The notes under the pieces were generated by a model that was not told the DNA's origin, made no database searches, and was given only the letters and a program-made list of their open reading frames with translations. A stretch of DNA of 64,000 nt from Channallabes apus. Lineage: Eukaryota; Chordata; Actinopteri; Siluriformes; Clariidae. The position numbers and the translations under genes are program-made. Position 1 is the stretch's first letter, and every line of letters begins with the position of its first letter. The stretch spans positions 21,137,754 to 21,201,753 of the forward strand of contig CM060124.1 of assembly GCA_030522415.1 (NCBI GenBank), written 5' to 3'. Shown in pieces: positions 11,701-22,442 of the stretch.

Positions 11701-14700
11701 GTAAATAGTTCACCTGGAGGACAATAAAGAAATGGTGATGTTTTGCCCCTCATATGACTCCAAAGTGAAGTGCACGGAGTGAACAAGCCCATATGTTGCC
11801 TCAAGCTCGGTCAAATACACCTACGTATGAAAACCTGCATAAAAATTTTAAACCTTAGTTTTATTATATGTATAGATTTATTTATTTTTAAAATTTAAAA
11901 AAAAATTTTTAATGGAATTTTAGTCCATTTAACGTGTAAATTTACATAAATAATTACAAACGTGTAAATCAATCCGTTAATCAAAAAACTGTCAATCAAA
12001 CGATTTGATTAAATCATATACTGCCCCCTAGTGTTCATAGGAGCTTTTTATTTTTACAGCTCTGATGTTAGCAGCTGGAAATATTTAGACCAGGGGTCGG
12101 CTCCCTGTGGCTTTGGGAAGTAAATAATGAGTATTTAATTTACATTTATTTTTTTAGTTCATAGTTAAACTATTTTAACTAAATTTGAAGATTATGGTGA
12201 TCTTGTAACAATAAATATAATAAAACATGTTTACTTTTTTGTCAAAATGTCACAACCGCCGATGTGCAACACGATTTATTGAGCTTTTCGAACCCCAGTT
12301 TTTAAACATTAGCATAAAGGTAAAAAAAAATTGTATTTTTTTTTTTTTTTAACAACATTCTCTAACGGATAACCCTCACATGCCGAATTGTTCTTCAAAA
12401 ACTATTTTTCTTGCTGAAGCTCATTTTATAATGCAGGCTTTTACTGTAAATCTCCCTAAAACATGTAAACGTCTAATCTTTTTACAAAGTTCAATAAAAC
12501 CTTTTTTGATCTGCTTGATTGTTTTGCAATCTTCTATTCTGATAAAATATTCCTGTGCCATTGCTCAAACACGGAAAGCATAGAGTAGCCGGTGTAGGTG
12601 TTTTGCTTCGACTTAATTGCCTTGTTTTGATTATTTCTTATTCTGATACATTAGTTGAGTACAAGTGTTTACCTATGTGCTAAGTGTTTCCTTTGTGTGT
12701 GTATAGTTGAGTTCAGCGACGCAGCAGCATTTGTTCTTGCAGCAGGCGCAGCAGATCCTGGCAGCGGCCGTGCAGCAGCAGTCAGCAGGTCAACAGAGCA
12801 GCAGCACCACTGGAGCCAACATCTCTGCCACTGCTGCTACCCCCATCACCCTCTCACAGCCTATACAGATCACATCAGTAAGAAAAACACAGTGCTTACA
12901 CACATGTTTATGATATTTAAAAGGTCTAACACGAGTGTGTTTCTGGTCTGTTTTACCAAGCCTCCTTAACAAACTAAACTTGTGTGTATCGCTGAGAGAT
13001 TGTTTATAATCATCACTATAGGGGGTTTTGGTGCGGAGTAGCAGTTTTTAATTTTTATTGTAGTTTTCTAATAAGTGTCTATTCTTCCATTGCATTATTC
13101 CCTTTTTTTTTTTTTTTTCCTAACTTGCTCTATTTTTGCTCCCTTACAGCAGCTGCAGCCGACTGGTCATAACCTGCAGCAGTTTGTGTTGGTGCAGCCA
13201 GGACAGCTTCAGCCTGCTCAGTTTATCATCTCTCCTTCACCTCAAGGCCAAACTGGTATGTACTCTCACAGCAACATACAGGTATTCCCTGACTTACGAA
13301 CATCCGTACATGCGAACGGACCGCGGTTTTAGGAACATTTCTAAATCACGGAAGTACCTCACGTGTGTTGTACAAAATAGACACATTCAGTGCACCATAT
13401 ACCAATATTTATAATTGTACACAATATTTTCAGTGTGTAAGTGGAATGTATAAAAGTCTAAAGTCCGGTATATTGTGCGCGCCTTGGGAGGAATAAGTCG
13501 GCTTTACTGGTATCAATGATTCAGTCCGGGAGCACGATGATAAAAATCTCTGTCCTGTAAAGCCGTCCTGATGGTGAATAATCCTAATTTCGGAAAATCA
13601 CCAACAAAAACGTTCACAGTCCAATACGGTGAATAATGGCGTCTGGGATTCCCCTTGCGATTTAAAGGCGCAGAGACAACACTTTGATTTGATGTGATAT
13701 TCATTTCCTTAGGCGTGTTTTTATGATTATTTGCCACATGATGGCAGTGTGGGGAAAGGGGACAGAGATTTAGTCAAGTGGATCGGTATGCTTTATATTG
13801 TAAAATTCCCATGTGCGTCTCAAAAACATGATGGCCATTGAGAACAAACGACATGATTCACCTCTTAAATTAACTAATAACGCTTTCTTAATTTAGTCCT
13901 GACTAGCTCCCAACTACCAGCCAGATCTCGCTTATTGAGCATAGTATGCATATATAAAAAATATTATTGATTTATTCATGACACCTCACCCAGCACTACC
14001 TCAAACCCCCTTTATGTTCCTCCTCCATCTGCACCGAGCCGATCATCAAAGGAGGGGATTTTATTATATGACCTCACAATAGGGAAAATAATCTAATTGG
14101 GTAGTTTAAGCCTCCGCCTAAACTAAGATGGAAAAAGCAGGGATTTTTTTTTTCATCTCACCTCCCACTCGTGTTTTGTTTGTACATTAGTGTTAAATGA
14201 AAACAAAAATAATTTATTCAGCCATTTTCATAAGTTTTAATCGACTAAAAGTCTAGTTTTAGTCAATAGAAACATTGTAACATTTTAGCAGCAAGATTTT
14301 TTTTTTTTATTAACCCTACAGTCAATCTAGTCTAGTTAAAACCATTAAGGGTTTTCACAAAATAATTATCTTAACATTTAAAATGTCTTTTCATCTGATG
14401 TTTTCATCTAATTATATTTTTATATTTTTAACTATCACAGCATCTGCTGCATGTCCACATTTTTTAACTACAAAACAAAAGCAATATAAAACAATGAGGT
14501 TTAACTAATAGAAAATAGAAAACAACTCGCAACATAAACATATGGTAACATGATTACCACAGAGAGGCTGTAAAACTGGATGATTATTATGGTATGTGCC
14601 TTGATTTGTCTCTTCAGGTTTATGGTATATTTCCCAGAGATTGTGTTTCCCACACTGTTTCCCCTCTATTACTACACATCAGGTTTTTTTTTTTTTTTTT

Positions 14701-17209
14701 TTTTTGCTCATGACATAATGAATAAACGTCACATCGCAGCGGATTGTGATGGAAAAAAAAGACATATTTTATTAGTTTTTTTTTTTTAACCACTTTTCAG
14801 GTTCGTCTTTTTTCATCAAGAATGTTGCATGCTGATTTGAATGAACATTGTCACTGTTCATTGATAACCGTGACTTCTCGTCTAAGTCACAGGAAAAGAA
14901 AAGAAAAAAAAAAAAGTCGTCAATGAATATTTTCCGTCATTATGTCCGTTGACGAGATTACCACTATTGTAAATGCAAATTGGAGACACATCTGAATGTC
15001 TAAGAATGACTAGAAAGTAAATTTTATGTAACGAGTTCCCTTTAAAATGTTTGAATAATTTCCTTCTCCTTTCTGCTTCCTTTTTTAGGTCTTCAAGGCC
15101 TTCAAGCCCAGAATTTTCTGACACAACTACCTCAAAGTCAAGCCCACATCCTGCAGACTCAGCCAAGCATTCCTCTGACTACACAGGTCAGGACCTCTTT
15201 ATGATGATGATACCAGAACAAAACATTTGTATCCTAAATTTATCCTGGTTGGAATTTAAGCATCATTGACGTGTTTATTTATTTTTTGGCTTGAGTTTTT
15301 TTTTTTTTTTTTTTTCCCTTTCCTTTTATACACAGGCAGCATCACGAAAGATAGCCGCCATGCCATCTGCTACTCCGACCACAACGAAGCGGGTGGATGT
15401 TTCCGTAGTGGAGGAGGCCAGTGAACTGGAGGAGCTAGAGCAGTTTGCCAAGGCTTTTAAACAGAGAAGGATTAAACTGGGCTTTACTCAGGTACCCCTG
15501 AGTTTCACTGTTGTGTTCGACTGATGATGCAATTAAACGTCATCCTGTCGTTAATACTTTCTCTTTTCATTTAATCACCAGGGTGATGTTGGCTTGGCCA
15601 TGGGAAAGCTGTATGGGAATGACTTCAGCCAGACCACCATCTCTCGCTTTGAGGCCTTGAACTTGAGCTTTAAGAACATGTGCAAGCTCAAACCATTACT
15701 GGAGAAGTGGCTCAATGATGCGGGTTAGTCTTGCAGCTGTCTCATCAAACTGTTGTCGTTGGGTATTTAGTAATCATAAATTAATAGTTTTTTTTTTTTT
15801 TTTTTTCTCCCCACCATTGTAATTATCTTCAAGCATAACCAATGATGAGCCTTTTAAATCGGTTTTCCTAGTTTTCTTTAAGCGAATTAAATAACATTTC
15901 TCCACTCTGTCTTCACAGAAAACATGACTTCGGAGTCTGCAGTTTCCAGTCCCAGTGACATGTCTCCAGGGATTTGTGAGAGTCTAAATCGACGGCGGAA
16001 GAAAAGAACCAGCATTGATACAAACATTCGCATCGCCTTGGAGAAAAGCTTTATAGAGGTTGGATACCGCGCTTTTTTTATTTTTTATTTATCTTTTTTA
16101 TATTAACCAGAGTTACCTTACGATGGCAACTTTCACTCAGTATCAGCAAACCAGTAATAATGAATATTCGTTCTAAAAAGAATTTTTTTGGAATCTCTGC
16201 AGTGTTATATTGGGTAGTCATGCTAATTTAATTTAATTAAAATAATAATGCTTATTCTTGAAAGTGAAAGGTTTACAAGTCACCGTGTTCTTGTATTTAA
16301 ATGGGAATTCTGTGTTGAAATCCATTCTACAGCAGAACCAAAAGCCAACTTCTGAGGAGATAACACTGATCGCAGATCAACTCAATATGGAAAAGGAGGT
16401 GGTGAGGGTGTGGTTTTGTAATCGCCGGCAAAAGGAAAAGAGGATCAACCCCCCGAGCAGCAGCACTCCCAACACAACCATCAGAACAGTCTTTAACCAC
16501 TCTCCGTCCGTGGTGGGTTATTTGAAATTCTCTCTTCAAGTTATAGTCATTATAATTGTAAATATAAATGTAATTCTCTTTGTGAATCTAGACCTTTTTT
16601 TAATTTATTTATTTATTTATTTTTCTTTATCAGTAGTTAAGGCTAATTGTCTGATGTGTTCTCACTAATGTTGATAGATATCCACTGCATCAAACACACT
16701 GAGCGCCAGTTCAGCGATTCCTCTCGGTACTGCTTCCATTCCCAAGCTTGCACTTGCAGGTATGTTTCATGTAGTAATAAGTATAATCTTGTTGATGAGC
16801 TATTTTTCAGCATATACTCTCGTGAAAAGTTTGATAGGACCTGGCCTTGGTTCTAGATTTACAATTGTCATCAAGGTGTGTAGTGGGAGGAAATGAAATT
16901 CTGTGCAAATTTAAGAATATAAAGAATTATACATTTGTTTGTTGATTCTAATGAAAATTGCATCTGGATCAAACAAGTTCTTCCAAAATAAAGGTTGTGG
17001 AGTCAGCTAACGAATCATTTATCAAAGGCCACAAAATAGACATAAAATGGGACTTGGCAAGTGGAAATGAAAATCTCTTGTAAACAATTGAAGGTGGCCC
17101 AGCATTGAGCTCTGGGGTCTTCCCATTGGAGCGTCCATAGAACCATAGATATGATTTTGTTAACGATGTAAAACAAAACTTGTGCATATTTTCTTCCTTT
17201 TCTTTGCCT

Positions 17210-17242
<33 letters not shown>

Positions 17243-18100
17243 CCCCCCCTCTTGACTTCAGGAACGACTCTCGGACCAGTCACCTCAAACACTGCAACGG
17301 TCATCTCTTTGGCACCTGCTCTCGCCACTCCAGCTCCAACCATGACATCACCATCGCTCACTCCATCTGCTACAGCAAGTCTGACCGGTACAAAACAGGA
17401 ATCGTTTAGGACGACAGAGGCCGGGTCCAACATAGCAATATCAACCGCACAGGGACCCGGACAGCTCGTCATGTCTCCGGCAGGGCTAGGTGGAGCCAAT
17501 CTGGCAGCCATGGCAGCAGCAGCAGGATTTAACCCAGGGATTATTTCACCCTCGCAGCTAACACAGGGGTACGAATATAGGGGTCTGAGGCATGTAAAGG
17601 AGTTTGTATGAGTGAGTGCTCGTGTTAATAGTTTTATTAATGTGTAATTTCAGGGGAGCGTTGCTAAGCTTAGCACCAGCATCTCTTGGCAGTGCTCTGA
17701 CCCCAGCAGCACTGATGAACACCACCACACTGGCCACTATCCAGGGTAGGGGAATGTCAGCATTTCTTGGCTATATTTTAACGTGTTCATCTTATAAATT
17801 CCTCCATTTAAATATATATATATTTTTTTATAATTAGCTCTTGCATCTGGAGGGGCGTTACCCATAACCTCCATCGATGGAAATGGCAACATGCTCTTTG
17901 CGAACACCAGTGCAGGAGGTTCCACACCTAATCTGATGACCACTCCCGTTCTGTTCAACTCACCCCTGTCTCTGCTTCCCGCTGGGGTTCTTTCAGTGGG
18001 CGGAGTTGGGGGCGGGGCTCTCAACCTACAGGTTGCTGGTGATGCGCACCAGAGCGCTGTGCCAGTCAAAAGCATCACTGTGGCCTCCAAGGCTCAATGA
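8783..18100 (+). CDS. pou2f1: POU domain class 2 transcription factor 1 (Oct-1), 13 coding exons
   Basis: Nuclear transcription factor that binds the octamer ATGCAAAT. Coding exons: 8783-8801, 9442-9536, 12707-12877, 13150-13255, 15089-15186, 15336-15491, 15582-15723, 15919-16058, 16333-16512, 16678-16759, 17262-17568, 17654-17745, 17838-18100. All are GT-AG and phases join without a break to give about 616 aa. Exons 2-5 encode a Gln-rich activation region ([32 protein letters not shown]). Exons 6-7 encode the POU-specific domain ([39 protein letters not shown]). Exons 8-9 encode the RRRKKRTSI linker and POU homeodomain, with [12 protein letters not shown] in helix 3. Exons 10-13 are Ser/Thr/Ala-rich and end in ASKAQ, as in vertebrate POU2F1. 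The start (MDLSDS) is the first in-frame ATG joining exon 2. The N-terminus is shorter than in mammals, so an extra exon in the 9537-12706 intron or an alternative promoter upstream may have been missed. Adjacent cd247 and creg1 support POU2F1 over POU2F2. Confidence 0.93.
9406..9425 (+). repeat. (GT)10 microsatellite at the pou2f1 exon 2 acceptor
   Basis: Twenty bases of perfect GT repeat end 14 nt before the acceptor AG (9440-9441), immediately before the pyrimidine tract TCTCCTTTCTTCTCCAG. In the transcript this is a UG repeat, a class bound by TDP-43 and CELF proteins. Confidence 0.85.
9977..10519. repeat. 39-bp perfect inverted repeat in pou2f1 intron 2
   Basis: Positions 9977-10015 (starting ATATAGCAGTTAATGGACAT) and 10481-10519 are exact reverse complements, separated by 465 bases. 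This looks like the subterminal repeat of a MITE, but outer ends with a target duplication could not be fixed. No coding potential inside (the 61-67 codon frames are chance). Confidence 0.75.
10520..12706. other. Rest of pou2f1 intron 2
   Basis: Contains a poly-T run (about 10719-10745) and a more complex block at about 10970-11140 with a perfect octamer ATGCAAAT (11068-11075). A second copy of the dispersed repeat seen at 7495 lies at about 11270-11440, followed by AT-rich sequence. No coding exon could be supported, though one may be hidden here. Confidence 0.4.
11270..11440. repeat. Dispersed repeat, copy 2 of a pair
   Basis: Related to 7495-7720 (shared ACC/GGTACCTCYGTGCCGA core and following text). 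Decayed; boundaries uncertain. Confidence 0.45.
13280..13510. repeat. Probable MITE fragment in pou2f1 intron 4
   Basis: Begins with CAGGTATTCCCTGACTTACG near 13280, a terminal style shared by pogo/Tigger-like fish elements, and continues to about 13510 (TAAGTCGGCTTTACTGG). The right end is not a convincing inverted repeat, so class and limits are inferred. Confidence 0.35.
14185..14965. mobile_element. Decayed hAT-like element in pou2f1 intron 4
   Basis: The left part (about 14188-14280) has TTAGTGTTAAATGAAAACAA and AATCGACTAAAAGTCTAGTTTTAGTC. The right part (about 14915-14965) has CGTCAATGAATATTTTCCGTCA and GTTGACGAGATTACCAC. This ACTAAAA/GTCGAC style is typical of a very common teleost non-autonomous hAT family. 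Heavily mutated, with internal poly-T insertions. Confidence 0.45.
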
Positions 18101-20102
18101 ACAGTTGTGCTTCTTCCCCGCTCTATTTCTTTTTTTTATTTTTATTTTTTTAGACTTTATTTAATCTCTTTGCTATTACCAAATAATGAGACATTTTATA
18201 ACAACTGTTTAGAATTTTTTTTCTCCTCGCGCCAGGAGACATTGTTACCTTTTTTTTTTTTTTCAAACCAACTGTGTTGTGCCGTTGTGTTTGAGCTTTC
18301 ACAGAAACTATTTGATGGTATAGTTGTACTGATTTTGGCACATGCTAAGGAAGCAGTTGGAATCCTTCTTAACTTTAAATTTTTTTTTGTCTTTGTCTGG
18401 GTTGTGGGATGTTTTTTTTATTTTTTCCTGAAATCAATCTCTTTGTGGAGGGGGGGGGGGGGGGAAGTAACGTTTGACTGAACCAAAAATGTGAGGTTTT
18501 TGATATCACGTGAAATCATCCTGAAACGAGATTACTGAGCACAAAGGAAGTCTATATATTCGCTTCGTGTCCTAGGTTCTTTTTATTTGTGGGTCTGTTG
18601 TGCAGGTCCTTATTTAAGATTTATAACCAAGATCATTGCATATATTTTATGGAATAAGTTAGACTGTGTCTCAGTAGATGTTTTTAGGAGGGTTTTTTTT
18701 TTTTTCTTTTTTTTAACAGAAGGAAAAAAAAAACATAACTTATTGTTCTAACTAATGTATCACTTTATGAATACGGTTAGAAGGCTTTAAAACTAGTAAT
18801 AAATCTAAGACTCGCTCTCTACGAGCAGGGCAAGGAGTTTTTATTCTGTCCAACTCTTGTCTGCAAACACTGATCTTACTTTTCGCGCTCCCTCAAGGTT
18901 GCGGCAGTCACTTGAGGGCAGAAGACGTCTATAAACAGCACTGATTCTGACTTTCATGTAGGAGGAAGAAAGAAAAGAAAAAAAAATTATTCAGGTCGTG
19001 AAAAGAGAACATCTATGAATGACACAACCAATCCAAAACTTTTCAGATTGAATTGACCTCCAGTTTATCAATTTTCAAACGTCTGGGTTTTTTTTTTTTT
19101 TTTTTTTGCAGGGTGATGCTCATGTCATCCTTTTTTTTTCTAGTTGGAATTAAAACCAAATGTCTGCTCATGTTTTATTAAGAAAAATCTAACCATGTAG
19201 CTTTGCACACTGTAACAGTAGATTTGCTTAAGCATGGAGTAACTGCTAAACTAATACACGTACATGACTTCATTCTCTCAGAAATCACCTTTTGAGACGT
19301 TGAGTGTTGTGTACCGTAGATCTGATCTGATCTGATCGGACATGATATAAGCTTCGACCAAAGTGGATGTAGATTGATACACGACTACACCTGCAAGACC
19401 GGCCAAGTCACTGACTAGGTTGAGCAGATCCGTTTATTTTTATGTATTTATTTTTTTTATTTAAATTTGTATAACATTCTCCATTCACAGCCTCATCTCT
19501 TGAGCATCCGTTTATCATCTGACACGACACATACTAGACCTTTTTCTAGTTTTATTTGTAGTAATACCTCAGCATTTTATATTAAACCATAATACTGACA
19601 GAGGTGAGTGAGGGGAAATACCTTTTTAAAAAAAAATGCAGTTAATTCTCATTATTTGTATTTAGTTTTTTTTGTGCTAAAAGAATTATATCTACTTATT
19701 CTGGATAAAAATAAATAAATAAATAAAAAGCTTGTAGAGAAGAATTCTTATTTGTCACCACTGGACTTTTCAAACTTTCACCAAAGTTGTCAAACACTAT
19801 GCAGTTTATCTAAATGCTCGAAATGCTGCAAAAAAATAATCAGGTGTTTTTTTTTTTTTTGTTGTTGTTTTTTTTGTTTTTTTTCCATGTAGTAATAATA
19901 ATAATAATAATAATACTAAAGTGTTTTTGCCATTAAGCAGAACTTTCATATTGCTAATTTTGGATAAAAATGGATTAAATAAATACTACTGCACTGTAAG
20001 TACTACTATTCTAGTTCTTTTCCAACTTGCCAAAGCGAATTCTTTCTACGCGCCTTTCTCACTGTGGATGATGATAAATAGGTGCTAGCATGTATGTATA
20101 TA

Positions 20103-20139
<37 letters not shown>

Positions 20140-20327
20140 CCTCCTTTCTGTGTCGGGCTTTTCTTTATCATTTAGTTGTTGCTATTCACAGCAGAACCTG
20201 CTGGCTATGTTATAGACTGGTCTTATAACTTCATTAATTCTTAACAGATGTCGTAGTTGTATGACTGACGCAAAGTCAAGCAGGTTTGAAATGTCGGCAT
20301 ACATCATCTTTATTGTTGTTGTTGTTG

Positions 20328-20370
20328 TTTGTCTTTCGGCTGCTCCCGACAAGGGGTCGCCACAGCATCA
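20328..20370 (-). repeat. SINE tail fragment
   Basis: CTTTCGGCTGCTCCCGACAA followed by GGGGTCGCCACAG is the reverse complement of the tail seen at the end of the tRNA-derived SINE near 52560 (GGTGACCCCGAATGG). It follows a (GTT)n run. Only the 3' end of the element is present. Confidence 0.5.
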
Positions 20371-21100
20371 TCTTTATTACAGTATATATGATCGTACCAA
20401 TCTACTGTAAGCCTAGTCTATAACAGGCGTGCAAATGGTTTGGGTCTAATTTAGCTTTCCGCTTTGTTAAACTAAAACTAGGTGGGTTTTTTTTTTTTTT
20501 TTTTTTTTTGTCACAAACAAAACAGAGTTTGCCTTATTAGCAGTTTATTGTATTAACATGTGGCTTCAGGTTCACTTCATTCCTGTCCAGTTTCTGTATT
20601 CACATGGCATCCTTATTTAAAAAAAAAAATCCCAAAAGGAAAATACCAAAGACTTTGTTATAGTGTGTGATGTAGCACAGCTGTCAGTGGCTTTCCTTAA
20701 ATGTACAACAATACACTGTGTCTTATCACTTCGTAACACGTACGAATGATCTCGTACCCACACTGGGCGTTATTCTTAACACTGATTCTCATAAGCTTTT
20801 TTCCCAAAGGTGAATATTTTCAATAGTGTTTGTACTGTGTTGTGGATATAAAACCAAAGATTCCTCTTTTTTTTTTTTTTTTTTCTTCTTCTTCCTTAAT
20901 GCTTTGCTTACGAGTCCTGTTTCCTCCTTCTTCTCTACAGCAAGATTTGCTCTTGAAGAATATTTACAGAATTGAAATATTTCACATCTAGGTCATGTTG
21001 AGTTTTACTGTACAGTAAGGGCTGATTTAAAATCCTAAATAAACAGGAGGGGTGTGTTGGAAAAAATCATTTACTGTTTAACCGTATGGATGGAAAGAAA

Positions 21101-21106
21101 AATAAA
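21101..21106 (+). terminator. Candidate polyadenylation signal of pou2f1
   Basis: AATAAA with a GT-rich downstream element within about 40 bases. A second AATAAA lies at 21592-21597. Confidence 0.45.
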
Positions 21107-21632
21107 GTATTTTAACTTGGGCTATTAGACATTAATGTTGTAGTCTGCTGTGTTTGTCGACTGTGTAGTTTTTGTTCCCCTGTTAAAATGGAAAATATTT
21201 TACTTGTGTAATATATCTACATATACTATTAATTTTGCGTGGGTTTTTTTTTTTTTAATGTGTTACTACAATGTCATGTTTTTTCAGTGTGTATGTGGGT
21301 TTTAAAAGTAAAGCTAACAAGATACAGACACAGGAATCCTTTTTATATATTTATATATTTATATATGTATGTATAAGGAAAAAAAACACAATTTCACAGA
21401 AAATGCATATTCTCAGTATGATGTGAAGAAATCTGTACAAAAGCTGACTGACTTCAGCTTTATCTGGATGGAAACTTCGATCTTTTTCTTCTTCCATTCG
21501 TGGTGCTTTTGCTTAATATTGAAGTCACATGGAAAACCGTAGACCACAAATGAAACACGTCATTTTATATAGTGCCACATGAAATGTTCAGAAATAAACT
21601 GCCTCTCAACAGGGTTATTTAACGAGTCCCTG

Positions 21633-21638
21633 TTTATT
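21633..21638 (-). terminator. Candidate polyadenylation signal of cd247
   Basis: TTTATT on the plus strand reads AATAAA on the minus strand, about 805 bases after the cd247 stop codon. It lies only 36 bases from the plus-strand AATAAA at 21592-21597. Confidence 0.4.
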
Positions 21639-22442
21639 TGCTTCTATGTACACTTAAGCTAGGAAAAAAAATCTAATCAGTTTATATAGCAGTCAATATA
21701 TTTACCACATCCAGCGCTGATTTGACGTTAGTATACAATAAGTGTATATAAAAATATATAAAATAAATTTTCTCCACTGACGATGCAGAAAAAGTTTAAA
21801 TGTGAAGGTACAGGGATGTAACAAGTTGCTTAACTTTTTTTTTCCCCCTCAAATTTAACTTTAACTGATTAGAAGTCTCTAGTCAAATATTCATCAATAT
21901 ATACCAAGTTAAAAACTGACATTTCAGCTTAAGGAGGTATACAGAGTGGATCTAATTCCCAACCATCTTATCTTGCATGAGCGCTATAGAAATAAAGCTA
22001 AGACGAGCTCCATCACTACTGTATTTACACTGTGGTTGGACGACGCAGTTTGTTTCGAGCCAGTTTGTGTTGTCGGCGTGATGGCGCCGGCTAACGTAAA
22101 AGAATCGTATGGATTTACAGAATTAATTACAAAAACTAAAAAAAAAAAAAATACTATTTATGACCAAATAGTGTGGTGCTAGTAAAAAATAGTTATCGTC
22201 AGCACTAAAAACATCTAATAAAACATAAATAACGATTAACCATCATATTCCGTCAACTCTGACAGACTGAACGAGACAGTTTGAAACAGGAAAATGAACG
22301 AGATGTACAGTTTCCCCCCACAGCGAGACGCTACGAAAAAAAAAAAAAAAAGCTAAGAGTGGTCCGAAGAGTCGAATAAAGTCACGTGGTTATACGAGAC
22401 ATGGGGTATAATGTGAAGGTTGACACTGATTGGACCGTTGCT

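Larger units (their letters stand above)
18101..21620 (+). other. pou2f1 3'UTR, T-rich
   Basis: Downstream of the stop lies about 3.5 kb with many long T runs (for example about 20105-20140) and no competing gene. Candidate polyadenylation signals are AATAAA at 21101-21106, followed by GT-rich sequence (GTTGTAGTCTGCTGTGTTTG), and AATAAA at 21592-21597. Which one is used cannot be told from sequence alone. Confidence 0.5.

Noticed and set aside
16969..17511. 180-codon minus frame opposite pou2f1 exon 11
   Set aside because: Antisense shadow of the Ser/Thr/Ala-rich exon; the lysine run is the complement of the T tract.
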